Shown piece after piece: positions 14,309-23,600 of a stretch of 38,309 nucleotides of DNA (position 1 is the stretch's first letter; each line of letters opens with the position of its first letter). A program made the translations under genes and the position numbers. Below the pieces are notes generated by a model. It was given only the letters and a program-made list of their open reading frames with translations. It made no database searches and had not been told where the DNA came from. The DNA is from Lachnospiraceae bacterium (GTDB lineage: Bacteria > Bacillota > Clostridia > Lachnospirales > Lachnospiraceae): the NCBI GenBank assembly GCA_017524035.1, contig JAFWUY010000055.1:1-38309 (forward strand), given 5' to 3'.

Positions 14309-14794
14309 TTATGCAGCTGTCCAGGTGCCGTCTGTTCCGAGCGTATAAACGTGTCCGTTGATGGTTACGGTACCGTTTGTGATGACACCATTTGCATAGG
14401 TGAAACTGTAGGCAGTGACCTTATTGGCGTCTACTCCGGAAAGAGTATAAGTCATCTTGACATATTTCTTGGCAGCAACGGTTGAGGTTGCATCAGCTGT
14501 AGCACCTGCGATGGTTCCGCTCATGGCTACGGTATTTGCCGGGACTCCGTCTATGGATATTGACTTTCCTGTAGGCGCCGATGATCCGTCAGCAAACTTT
14601 CCTTCTCCGTATGCCTGGTCGATCGCAGCCTGTGCAGCTACTCTTACGGTCTGTGCAGTTGAAAAGTCCTTCTCCGATCTTGCTCTGTCGATGTATCCGA
14701 GAAGTGTAGGTACAAGGATTGCAGCGAGGATCGCAAGGATTACGAGAACGACGATGAGTTCTACAAGTGTGAAGCCTTTGTTATTCTTTTTCAT
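14309..14794 (-). CDS. Major type IV pilin (prepilin)
   Basis: The 161-residue prepilin has a six-residue leader MKKNNK and cleavage site G|FTLVELIVV, with the conserved Glu5 of the mature protein and a hydrophobic helix to about residue 31. An amphipathic helix with Ala/Gln-rich sequence (TAQTVRVAAQAAIDQAYGEGK) follows, then a Thr/Ala/Gly-rich beta domain. No cysteine pair is present, as in many Gram-positive pilins. It is the last gene of the pilus operon, 92 bases after pilB. That gap is wide enough for an extra promoter or RNA processing to allow higher pilin output, though I see no convincing promoter. AAGGAGGG precedes the ATG. It ends just before the bidirectional terminator. Confidence 0.93.
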   Translation of the reverse strand: MKKNNKGFTLVELIVVLVILAILAAILVPTLLGYIDRARSEKDFSTAQTVRVAAQAAIDQAYGEGKFADGSSAPTGKSISIDGVPANTVAMSGTIAGATADATSTVAAKKYVKMTYTLSGVDANKVTAYSFTYANGVITNGTVTINGHVYTLGTDGTWTAA

Positions 14795-14886
14795 TTTTTC
14801 CCTCCTTGAAAACGGTTATTTCCTTCAACTGATTAATATATCGGACGAATGAGCCCGAATCTTAACCTCTTTTGGAAAACCGATCG

Positions 14887-16572
14887 TTATTCATTATATG
14901 CTATCTTTTCAAGTTCGTCCATTGTTGTAATGCCTTTTTCGACAAGTTCGAGGCCGGCCTGCTTCAGGGTCTTCATTCCCTGCTTTTCCACGGCGTATTT
15001 CTTGATTTCATCCGCAGACGCACCCTCGGATATCATCTTCCTGATCTCCCTGTCCACATAGAGGACCTCGTGTACGGCAATTCGTCCGCTGTAGCCCGTT
15101 CCGTGGCATTTTGCGCATCCTACGGCGCTTCTGGCATTAGGCATATCCCTTCCGGCGAAGGCTCTCTGATATTCGTCGAGGCCGGTTACACGGCTGCAGT
15201 AAGGACATACCTTTCTCATAAGACGCTGGGCAACCGAACCGACGAGTGCCGAAGACAGGAGATAGGGCTCTGCACCCATATCGATCAGTCGTATTATTGT
15301 TGAAACCGCATCATTGGTATGAAGGGTGGAAAGAACGAGGTGACCGGTTATAGCCGCTCTGAGCGAGATGGAAGCGGTCTCGGAGTCACGCGTTTCACCG
15401 ACCATTATGATATCGGGATCCTGTCTGAGGAGTGCTCTTAATCCGACATCGAATGTAAGTCCTGCGGTCGGATGTACCTGCACCTGATTGAGACGGTTGA
15501 GGTTTTTCTCGACAGGATCTTCGATCGTCGCGATATTAACCTGTCTGTCGGCCAGTGAAGCAAGGAGCATATAAAGTGTTGTGGTCTTACCTGAACCGGT
15601 GGGTCCGGTGATATAAACGAGACCGTTGGGTGACTTGAGCATGCGGGCAACCTTTTCGTAATTGTCCCGTTCCATGCCGAAGGTATCGGCATTGTCAATC
15701 TTGGAATTTCCCGCAAGCAGTCTCATAACGACCTTCTCGCCGAAAACGGTAGGGATAACGGATACACGGACGTTTACGATCTGATCCCTTATCTTGATCC
15801 TGAAGTGACCGTCCTGCGGGATCCTTTTTTCGGCGATATCAAGCTCCGACATGATCTTTATACGTGCGATGAGCGAACCCTGTACGTTTTTCTGCAGAGT
15901 CATGTAATCGATCAGCGCACCGTCCATACGGAGACGCACATGGATCTCTTTCTCGAAGGGTTCGATGTGTACGTCGGATGCGTTGTCCTGATAAGCCTTA
16001 TCCATGAGTGAGTTTACCAGGTTGATGATGGGAGCATCATCGGCACCGGCGCCTGCATCGATGATCATCTCACGGATCTCGGATGATATTGCGGATTCGT
16101 TGGCGGATTGTACCGCTTTTTTGGTCTGGACCTCGGCGTAGTAGTAGTTGATCGCATTTTCGATGGCGGCACGCTCCGCAAGAACGGTCTCTACGTTCAT
16201 ACCGCTGGTCTGTCTTACGTCCTCGATATTGATGAAATCAAGAGGATCGTTGACTGCGACTATCAGTGTGCCGTCCCTGAATGCGATAGGAAGCATCAGA
16301 TAGCTGGAAGACATCTGGCTGGGAATGGTTTTTACCGCATTACTGTCTACGGGATATGTGGACAGGTCCACGACCTCGAGTCCCATACGGCTTCCCAGAG
16401 TATAGAGCATCTGGGTCTCCGTAACGTATCCCTTCTCTACGAGTATCTCGCCGAGTCTTTTTTTGGATTCCTTCTGTGTCTGGAGTGCATCTGCCAGCTG
16501 TGCCTGATCGATGTATCCGGCAGCGACCATAAGGTCACCTATTCTGATTTTTGTTGAAGAAGAGGCTTCCAT
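14887..16572 (-). CDS. pilB: Type IV pilus assembly ATPase PilB
   Basis: The 561-residue ATPase powers pilus extension. The N-terminus has two MshEN-like units (RIGDLMVAAGYIDQAQLADAL at about 10-30 and RLGEILVEKGYVTETQMLYTL at about 39-59). In related ATPases this region can bind cyclic di-GMP; here that is inferred. The catalytic part has the Asp box (SDVHIEPFEKEIHVRLRMDG), Walker A GPTGSGKTTT near residue 322, Walker B LRQDPDIIMVGE-TRD, the His box LVLSTLHTND, and the tetracysteine zinc site (CPYC...CAKC) near 457-490 that marks extension ATPases rather than PilT. GGGAGA lies upstream of the ATG. No retraction ATPase gene is visible nearby. Confidence 0.95.
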   Translation of the reverse strand: MEASSSTKIRIGDLMVAAGYIDQAQLADALQTQKESKKRLGEILVEKGYVTETQMLYTLGSRMGLEVVDLSTYPVDSNAVKTIPSQMSSSYLMLPIAFRDGTLIVAVNDPLDFINIEDVRQTSGMNVETVLAERAAIENAINYYYAEVQTKKAVQSANESAISSEIREMIIDAGAGADDAPIINLVNSLMDKAYQDNASDVHIEPFEKEIHVRLRMDGALIDYMTLQKNVQGSLIARIKIMSELDIAEKRIPQDGHFRIKIRDQIVNVRVSVIPTVFGEKVVMRLLAGNSKIDNADTFGMERDNYEKVARMLKSPNGLVYITGPTGSGKTTTLYMLLASLADRQVNIATIEDPVEKNLNRLNQVQVHPTAGLTFDVGLRALLRQDPDIIMVGETRDSETASISLRAAITGHLVLSTLHTNDAVSTIIRLIDMGAEPYLLSSALVGSVAQRLMRKVCPYCSRVTGLDEYQRAFAGRDMPNARSAVGCAKCHGTGYSGRIAVHEVLYVDREIRKMISEGASADEIKKYAVEKQGMKTLKQAGLELVEKGITTMDELEKIAYNE

Positions 16573-16610
16573 TTTATATTCTCCCTTGCCTTAGTTATGA
16601 TCGGATGATC

Positions 16611-17450
16611 TTATTCCGTCTTGTCTTTCATGTACAGATTTATCGAGAGCTGCAACTGGTTAAGTTCGCTTTCGATAACGACTATGGAACCGTCGTCAAG
16701 AACGTAGGTCACGGGATCGAGTTTTATCCAGTTGAATCCCGTAACTCTTAACGAAGGATTGTGGGTGAGATCGTCGATTATTGCCTGTTCGGTTTCGGGA
16801 TCTCCTTCAACGACGATGGAGAGCTTTACACAGAGGATTCCCGAACTTTCTGTGGTGACGGCTGATGCTTCACCGGATGCATAGCTTTCCATAGGCGCAG
16901 CAACGATGGATATCTCCCCGGGACGATAGCCGGTTATGGTTTCGAGAACGGCTTCCTTGTAATATGAGGAGCTCTTTATCTTTTCTTCTTCTGTACTGCT
17001 CTCCGAATCCGTGGAGGTTTCTTCGACGGTTTCAGTGTAGGTGCTTTCATTTTGACTGTACAGATCGGAATAGATATAAGGCGCTTCGGAAACGTAGCTG
17101 TCCGGCATGGTGATCGTAAGGTCCCTTGCTCTGAGTCCGTTTCTCAGGATGTATGAAGTGACAAGCTTATCAATCTCAGAGCTGTCCATATAGTCGTAAT
17201 AAACGGAAGTGGACTCCGCAAAATCCTGTGCAAATCTGTCAGTCAGGCTCTGCGCGGATGAAAGGCCGATAACCTTGGCTTCGTTGGATGCCTGAAGAGA
17301 CGAAGCGAAGACCATCTCTTCCCGGTCAGCGACGGTTTTCTTATACAGAGGTCTGATGATGTACCATCCGAATATGAAGATAATAACGATAAAGACCAGC
17401 AGATAGAGAAGTTTTTTATCTCTTTCGGTAAGCGTTGAATTAAGATTCAT
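16611..17450 (-). CDS. PilO/GspM-like alignment-complex protein
   Basis: The 279-residue protein has a short cytoplasmic N-terminus (MNLNSTLTERDKK), one membrane helix (about 14-32), then a coiled-coil-like stretch and an extracytoplasmic domain. A Ser/Thr/Glu-rich, low-complexity insertion (about residues 130-158, ESTYTETVEETSTDSESS) splits the outer region. Sequence similarity to PilO is only topological, but the size, single-TM topology and position between the PilM-PilN fusion and pilB fit. PilO-type proteins join PilN in the inner-membrane alignment complex around the PilC platform. The start lies three bases after the preceding stop, and AGGAGGAG sits within the end of that gene, so translation is coupled. 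Confidence 0.75.
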   Translation of the reverse strand: MNLNSTLTERDKKLLYLLVFIVIIFIFGWYIIRPLYKKTVADREEMVFASSLQASNEAKVIGLSSAQSLTDRFAQDFAESTSVYYDYMDSSEIDKLVTSYILRNGLRARDLTITMPDSYVSEAPYIYSDLYSQNESTYTETVEETSTDSESSTEEEKIKSSSYYKEAVLETITGYRPGEISIVAAPMESYASGEASAVTTESSGILCVKLSIVVEGDPETEQAIIDDLTHNPSLRVTGFNWIKLDPVTYVLDDGSIVVIESELNQLQLSINLYMKDKTE

Positions 17451-17453
17451 GAG

Positions 17454-18935
17454 TTATTTCTCCTCCTTTGCTGTCTGACTGCTGAGCGAACAGATCACTT
17501 TTATGGACCAGGTCTCATCCGAATCGTTCCATGAATAACCTGTATAATCAACATCCTCGAATATGTCCATATCCATCAGGTCGGCAATGAATCTGTTGAT
17601 GTTTTCTACGACGGGTGAAGACGCTGTTATCGAGAAAACACCGCTTCCGGAATCATAGGAATTGAACTCGACTTTGACACTGTACTTATCCGCTGCGGAT
17701 TGTATCTTGTCGTTGATCGAGGAATCCGGAATCGGATATGAGTTGATATATTCGCGCAGAAGATCGCTTCCGCCCTGCTGTTCTCCGAGGGTGGTTGCAC
17801 GAATTATCTGCGCATCGTATTCCATCGAGGATTGCATGACATCCACTCTCCGGTTGTATTCTTCTATCTGACGGAGCCTGTGAGCCGTGCTGAGTCTGAC
17901 GGCGACCATAAATGCGGTAACAAGCAGCAGTGCGCCGAGAAGTATAAACACGGGAACGGATTTTTTGGCAATCTCAATTTTTTTCGTGAATGATCTGTCG
18001 TTCTGTTTTACGGCTTTGAGTACCGAGAAGCCTGTCTTCGGAACAACGAGGCCGGAGATGGGATATATGAAGGATGTGAGCCTGTCACTCCATTTTTTGA
18101 AATGAATGTGTGAAGGCGCCACGGTGCCGTGAACCGTTATGTCGGGCTCGGCATCGGCAAGATATGACTGGAGAGTTCCCACTTCATCGGGAGTCATTCC
18201 TCCGAAATAAACATCTGTGATCGCCGAAGCGAGATGCTTGGAGGACGCGAACTGTCTGATGCCCGAAATGCTTCCCCTTATCTCTGCGGCGAACTCGGGA
18301 GTTCCGGATTCCTGGAAAAGACGCTTGGTGGAATTGTAATAGTACTGACCGTTTTCGTAGAGGATCGTGACGAGCATCTGAGCATCGCGGATCAGATAGA
18401 TCGCGGTAGACCCCTTTATGCAGGATGAAAGCATTTCTATCGCAAGGCTTACACCGTCATGAACAGACTCCAGTGTGATGCCCGCATCCGCAAAGATCTT
18501 GATATAGTTTTCGATGAACTTACGCTCGGCAACTTCGGTTACCACCTGCTGGGTGTTTGATTTTTTATCGACACCCAGAAGATACCATCCCTTTAAGGGT
18601 GATTCGAATCTTCCGAATTCGTCGGAACTTGTCTGTTTCTCGAGATATTCGGTAGCTTTTATTGTTTTGGAGATGACCGGCATGGATATGCGGTTTGAAA
18701 TAAACTGGGGGCTGTTGAGTATCAGGTCAACATTTCCTTTCAGCTTGTTTACTTCCCAGATCTCCTTCAGTTTTCTTGTAATGGCTTCCCCGCCCTCATT
18801 GATAACGACACCGTTTAAGATGGCATTCTCGGGCATGGGCGCTTCGATGAGACGATCGATGTAGATCGACTTACCTTTGCTTTTTCCCACTACGATCTGG
18901 ATATTTCTGTTTGAAAAAAATACCGATATGGACAT
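17454..18935 (-). CDS. PilM-PilN fusion (GspL-like) pilus alignment protein
   Basis: The predicted protein is 493 residues. Residues about 1-310 resemble the actin-like PilM fold: SISVFFSNRNIQIVVGKSKG at the N-terminus, ILNSPQFISNRISMPV, and AIYLIRDAQMLVTILYENGQYY with a central nucleotide-fold-like strand pattern. A single membrane helix follows at about 327-348, then a coiled coil (LRQIEEYNRRVDVMQSS) and a small outer domain ending in a ferredoxin-like pattern (SVKVEFNSYDSGSGVFSITASS), which is PilN-like. Most type IV pilus systems encode PilM and PilN separately; the fused form is analogous to GspL of type II secretion. It would link the cytoplasmic ATPase side to the PilO-like protein that follows three bases later. 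Confidence 0.8.
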   Translation of the reverse strand: MSISVFFSNRNIQIVVGKSKGKSIYIDRLIEAPMPENAILNGVVINEGGEAITRKLKEIWEVNKLKGNVDLILNSPQFISNRISMPVISKTIKATEYLEKQTSSDEFGRFESPLKGWYLLGVDKKSNTQQVVTEVAERKFIENYIKIFADAGITLESVHDGVSLAIEMLSSCIKGSTAIYLIRDAQMLVTILYENGQYYYNSTKRLFQESGTPEFAAEIRGSISGIRQFASSKHLASAITDVYFGGMTPDEVGTLQSYLADAEPDITVHGTVAPSHIHFKKWSDRLTSFIYPISGLVVPKTGFSVLKAVKQNDRSFTKKIEIAKKSVPVFILLGALLLVTAFMVAVRLSTAHRLRQIEEYNRRVDVMQSSMEYDAQIIRATTLGEQQGGSDLLREYINSYPIPDSSINDKIQSAADKYSVKVEFNSYDSGSGVFSITASSPVVENINRFIADLMDMDIFEDVDYTGYSWNDSDETWSIKVICSLSSQTAKEEK

Positions 18936-18969
18936 ATTTTCTCTCCCACAATAATATTTTTCCGGGCTT

Positions 18970-20166
18970 TTACATTCCCGCGCCTATGGTTGAATAGGAC
19001 TGGTAGATAGGAAGGATGACACCGATCATGATGGTACCTACGATCGCAGCCATTATGACTATCATCACAGGCTCGACGTATTTGACCATACGGTTCAGAG
19101 CCTGTTCGGATGCGAAATCAAGATTGTCGGCGGCGCTGACAAGCATCGAATCGAGAGCACCCGTCTCCTCACCGACCCTGACGACCGCGGACAGCTTGGA
19201 GACAAATCCGTCGACTTCTTCGAGTGCATCGGACAGGAGACCGCCCGCCTGTACTCTTTTTATTACTTCGGTGAACTGCATTTCGATATATGAGTTGCCG
19301 ATAGTCTGACGTCCGATCGCAAGACACTGGTCAATGGGGATTCCCGCGGAATAAAGTGAGCTCATCGTACGGGCGAATCTTGCGGAGTAGATGACCTTCT
19401 GGAGTTTTCCGAGAGGTCCCTTTACCTTGAACTTATCGACTTGCAGTTTCACAACTGGAATCCTGGCAATGATACCGCCGAATATCCAGATGAGTACCGC
19501 GAATATGATGAGCAGATACCAGTAATGTGAAACCATATCACTTATGCCGAGAAGAACCCTGGTAGGAGCGGGAAGGACCGGCATCTCACTGAACAGTTCT
19601 TCAAACTGGGGCATTATGAATCCGAAGATCACACCGACTACAAGAACGATAAGTCCGGCAAGTATCTTGGGATAGGTCAGTGCACTCTTTGCTTCGGATT
19701 CGAGTTCGTTTTCCTTCTGATACTGAACGGCAAGCCTGAGTGCGGTGGAATCCAGATTACCCGAGCTTTCCGCAGCACGGAACATGTTGACGAGAAGAGG
19801 AGGGAAGGCGGGATACAATTCACTCATTGCCGTGGAAAGAGCCACACCCTGTACAACCCTGTCGCGAAGTTTGGAGTAGAGTTCCTTTTCGTAATGAGTA
19901 ATGGACTCGTCCGCACCTTCTATCTCAAGAGCCCTGAGTATGGAAATACCCGACTTGATGAGTTCTCCCATCTGTCTGCAGAAATCCGACAGCTGCGATT
20001 TTTTGAGAGGCTTGAGGGCTACCTTTTTTGATACCTCTTCATAGTAGAGGAGTGTAAGGCCTTTGTCCTGAAGCTTTTTGCCGATCTCTCTTTCGTCGCC
20101 TGCGGAAATCTTTCCTTTGATCTGTTTTCCTTTTTCGGTTTGTGCTGTGTATCTGTATTCAGCCAT
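18970..20166 (-). CDS. pilC: Type IV pilus platform protein PilC (GspF family)
   Basis: I start the 398-residue protein at ATG 20166 (MAEYRYTAQTEKGKQIKGKI), the canonical PilC N-terminus. A TTG at 20199 would add eleven atypical residues and overlap the upstream gene. Two GspF domains are visible, each with the conserved cytoplasmic helices. The first has LSDFCRQMGELIKSGISILRALE and the second FARTMSSLYSAGIPIDQCLAIG. Membrane helices lie around residues 165-187, 210-230 and 370-390, ending GTIMIGVILPIYQSYSTIG. PilC is the inner-membrane platform turned by PilB during pilus assembly. The ribosome binding site (GGGGGA overlapping the preceding stop) is about 14 bases from the ATG, which is long. 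Confidence 0.93.
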   Translation of the reverse strand: MAEYRYTAQTEKGKQIKGKISAGDEREIGKKLQDKGLTLLYYEEVSKKVALKPLKKSQLSDFCRQMGELIKSGISILRALEIEGADESITHYEKELYSKLRDRVVQGVALSTAMSELYPAFPPLLVNMFRAAESSGNLDSTALRLAVQYQKENELESEAKSALTYPKILAGLIVLVVGVIFGFIMPQFEELFSEMPVLPAPTRVLLGISDMVSHYWYLLIIFAVLIWIFGGIIARIPVVKLQVDKFKVKGPLGKLQKVIYSARFARTMSSLYSAGIPIDQCLAIGRQTIGNSYIEMQFTEVIKRVQAGGLLSDALEEVDGFVSKLSAVVRVGEETGALDSMLVSAADNLDFASEQALNRMVKYVEPVMIVIMAAIVGTIMIGVILPIYQSYSTIGAGM

Positions 20167-20176
20167 AGTATTTCGG

Positions 20177-20662
20177 TTAATCCCCCGCTGTATATTCAAG
20201 GACCTTGAAACTGTAGTATACGTTCCAGTCCCCGTTCATTTCGTATGTTCCGCTGCCGGTTCCGACATCCCTGTATTCGACCATGTACCGGCCTTCCCTG
20301 TATGTAAAGGAAAGAGGAATGTTTTTATCGTCATCCCATCCGGTGAGTGTGATCTCTCCTTTTAACGGGATAAGGTTGGCAATCCTTGCAAGGGCTTCGT
20401 CGGTCATTCCGCTTTCTTTGGAAGGGTCGTACAGACATACTTTTCCGCCGTAGTATTCCACGGATACCATCTTCAGGGCCATGCGTACATCCTTGGCGTG
20501 ATCCATCGCCCTTCGTGCACCCGAACCTATCCCGGACCAGATAATGATACCGCCCACTATCAGCGCGATCGCCACGACGATCCATGCGAAGCGCTTTATC
20601 TTATCCGGGAAGGATTCGACATAGAATGTGGTTTTTGAAGAATTTCCTGTCAGGTCTTCCAT
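20177..20662 (-). CDS. Pilin-like membrane protein without a prepilin leader
   Basis: I use ATG 20662, which has AGGGA upstream and lies 19 bases after the giant prepilin stop; a TTG at 20689 would overlap it. The 161-residue product has about 22 cytoplasmic residues, a membrane helix (about 23-43, AWIVVAIALIVGGIIIW) and then GARRAMDHAKDVRMALKMVSVEYYGGKVCLY followed by a small beta domain. The helix-then-KDVRMALK-Y-GG layout looks like a pilin core, but the G|FTLVE cleavage site is absent, so it is probably a permanent membrane component rather than a pilus subunit. Position between the giant prepilin and pilC supports a role in assembly or anchoring. I know no family for it. Confidence 0.7.
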   Translation of the reverse strand: MEDLTGNSSKTTFYVESFPDKIKRFAWIVVAIALIVGGIIIWSGIGSGARRAMDHAKDVRMALKMVSVEYYGGKVCLYDPSKESGMTDEALARIANLIPLKGEITLTGWDDDKNIPLSFTYREGRYMVEYRDVGTGSGTYEMNGDWNVYYSFKVLEYTAGD

Positions 20663-20681
20663 ATAATATGTCCCTGTTTGA

Positions 20682-23600
20682 TCAAGCAACGGTGTATGTT
20701 GTTCCGTTTATCGTGTATTTGAAGCTCTTCATTACATTGTTATTTCGTCCGATGACTTTATCCTCGGGAGCCTCAGCGGAATTCTTGCAGTTACCTATTG
20801 ATGCGTTGAGCGTATAGGTATGGTTGTTCTTGCCCTGGAAGGTGCCGTTGTTGATTCCGATAAGGTATCCGGCGTATCCGTTTGCCGCGGAAATGTTAAG
20901 CCCGGATCCGTTTGCGAAAGAGCAGTCCTCATTCGGTCCGGTAAATGTGGCCGTGTTGACACCTATCAGAGCTCCGGCACCGGAATCGGTTCCGGTTGCA
21001 TTTACGTTTACGGACGAACCGTTTATGTTCATCACCATCTTCTTCGCGGAGACATTGGAATCTGCCTGTCCGATCATTCCGCCGGCACCCTTTCCGGTTA
21101 TGTTGAATGTCGAGCTGCTGCTGCAGGAGATTGAAAGTTCTGCACCGTCTCCTACGACCGTACCGGTTATGTATCCGATATGGCCGCCTGCCGCGCTGTT
21201 TGTGGAGGTGACATTAAATGTCGAATTGCTTAGAGTTATGGATGATCCCTGGTAGGTCTTGCCGCCCTGAAGTCTTCCGATGACTCCGCCCACACATCCG
21301 GATCCGGTAACTGTGACGGTACATCCGGAGAGCGAGACTGTGGGTCTTTTGGTAAACGGATCATAGCTGCCTGCCGTGACGTTTCCGAAACATCCGCCTG
21401 CATTATTGCCCGTGCCGTTATTGCCGCTGACCGTGCATGCGGTAACGGGTGAGAAGGTGACCGTGCCTTTATACTGATAGCCGTCGAGCCTTCCTATGCA
21501 TCCGCCGATATTTTCGTCACCTGTTACGGAACAGGATTCTCCCCTGTAAGAGGTTTTTGTATTGTTGTCGGATATACTTGAATTATTCGATGTCATCAGA
21601 CCTATGAGTCCGCCGACATCGTTACCGCCTGTTACAGTTGTATCTTTTCCGCTGAATTCTATTAATGAGTTGTTCTGGAGCTTACAGTTGTATATCTTGC
21701 CTATAACTCCGCCGGTGCCGGAGTATCCGTTTCCGGAAGATATGCTGCAGGATTCACCGTTGAACAGTATATTATTGGAAACGTTGCCGATCCCGGATAA
21801 ACATCCTACACATCCGCCTACATTATTGTTGCCGGATATAGCGGCACCTGTTCCCGTAAGGGTAATGATTCCTGCATAGCCGTTATTTGTGGCGAAGTTT
21901 CCTTTTTCCATCATTCCGATGCATCCGCCCACATTATCATTACCTGAAATCACGATCATCTCGCTGTTACAGGTTACAGCTCCATAAATATTAGAGTTGT
22001 ATGCATATCCGATGACGCCTCCGAAATAAGCGCCGGTAGTATCCGATGCTGAGATGACAATACAGGAAGGAGTGGCTGCTCCCTGTCTGAGTGCCGTCCT
22101 GCCGTTTACGGTGACGGTACCGGTAAGGGAAGGTTTGCCGCTTGTGTTATATTGTTCCAGTCTGCCGAAACATCCTCCGGCTTTTTCTCCGGCGATTATC
22201 GCAAGGTTTGCCGAATCGAGAAGAAGATTTCCCGAGAATGTCGCGTTTGTTATGCCTCCTCCGATAAGTCCTCCGGCACCTGAATTACCTGCCTGTATTA
22301 CCGGAGTATATGCGGAATCAATGCCCTGGGCATCCGTCACGGTTATATTTGATCTGAACTGGTTTCCGGGTTGTTCCATAAGACCGATGCATCCGCCCGC
22401 ATTATTATTGATCGCTTTTATGCTGGTCATGGGATGGAGCGTGACGGTCATTTCGGGATTGACGGACCTTTCGGTGTACATATGACCTATCATTCCGCCC
22501 GCGTTATCGAAGCTTTCAACATTGATGACGACCGTGTTGCCGCTTGTCTGCTCCGGAAACTTCAGTGCGGTGCTTATTTCTGCCGTGCCGGTCATCACAT
22601 ATCCGATGAGTCCGCCCGCGTTATCGTTGCCCGCAGCGATTGAACCGTCCGATTCATTGCATGCCTTGACATATAGATACGAGCTGCCGGTTCCCTGCTG
22701 AAGGATGACATCGGAATTTGCCGAGTTTGAGTTTACCCGGAACAAACCGCATGTTCCGCCGGCATCGGCTGCGGCTTTGACATTAACGGTACCTGAAACT
22801 ATCGTACGGATCTGCATGCGCGAACTTACGCTGTATGCATTTCCGATTGCGCCGCCTGCGTTGGAAGCGGATGAAACAACGGACGAACCGTTCTGAAGAT
22901 CCGCAGTGATACGCATGTAAGCAGTTCCGGCGTTCAAAAGCATTTCGGTCTGCGAACCGATTGCCCCGCCTGCGTTGTTTCCGTATGCGCGGATCTCTTT
23001 TCCTTCCCTGAGGATGGAGTAGAAATTACCGGATCCGGGCATGTACTGGACGTAACCGGCACATCCTCCGACTCCCGAGGTCTTATAATTCGCTTCGGTG
23101 ACGGAAAGAGTATTGGTATAGCCGCGGAGGATTCCGTTGTTTAAAGCACGGATATAGCAGATGGGCATCGCAGTGGTGTTTTTGCCGGTGATGGCGCCTA
23201 CCGCACCGCCTATTCCGCCTGTAACCTTATCGCAGTTTTCGTTATGCTGCGATCCGTTATGTGTGCAGTCTCCGTATATGCATCCGTTGTTTACGGCTGA
23301 TATGATGATGTTGCTGTTATCATTCACTCTTGCGAGATTATGGATCTTTCCCACGGCACCTCCCGTGGTGTGGGTGTATCCGTAAGAGGAAGTTCCGTTG
23401 ATCGTTCCGATCCTGCTGTCACTTTCGTTCATGACGAAGATATGGGCTTCCTTGACAGAACCTCCGGTGATGATTCCGACAGCGCCGCCGAGATTCTTTA
23501 TCCAGCTTGTTCCGTTTGACGCAGCGATGACACCATGGTTGACAACACGCATGTTCATGTCGCCGCCATTGTAAAGATTGATACGTCCGATGACACCGCC

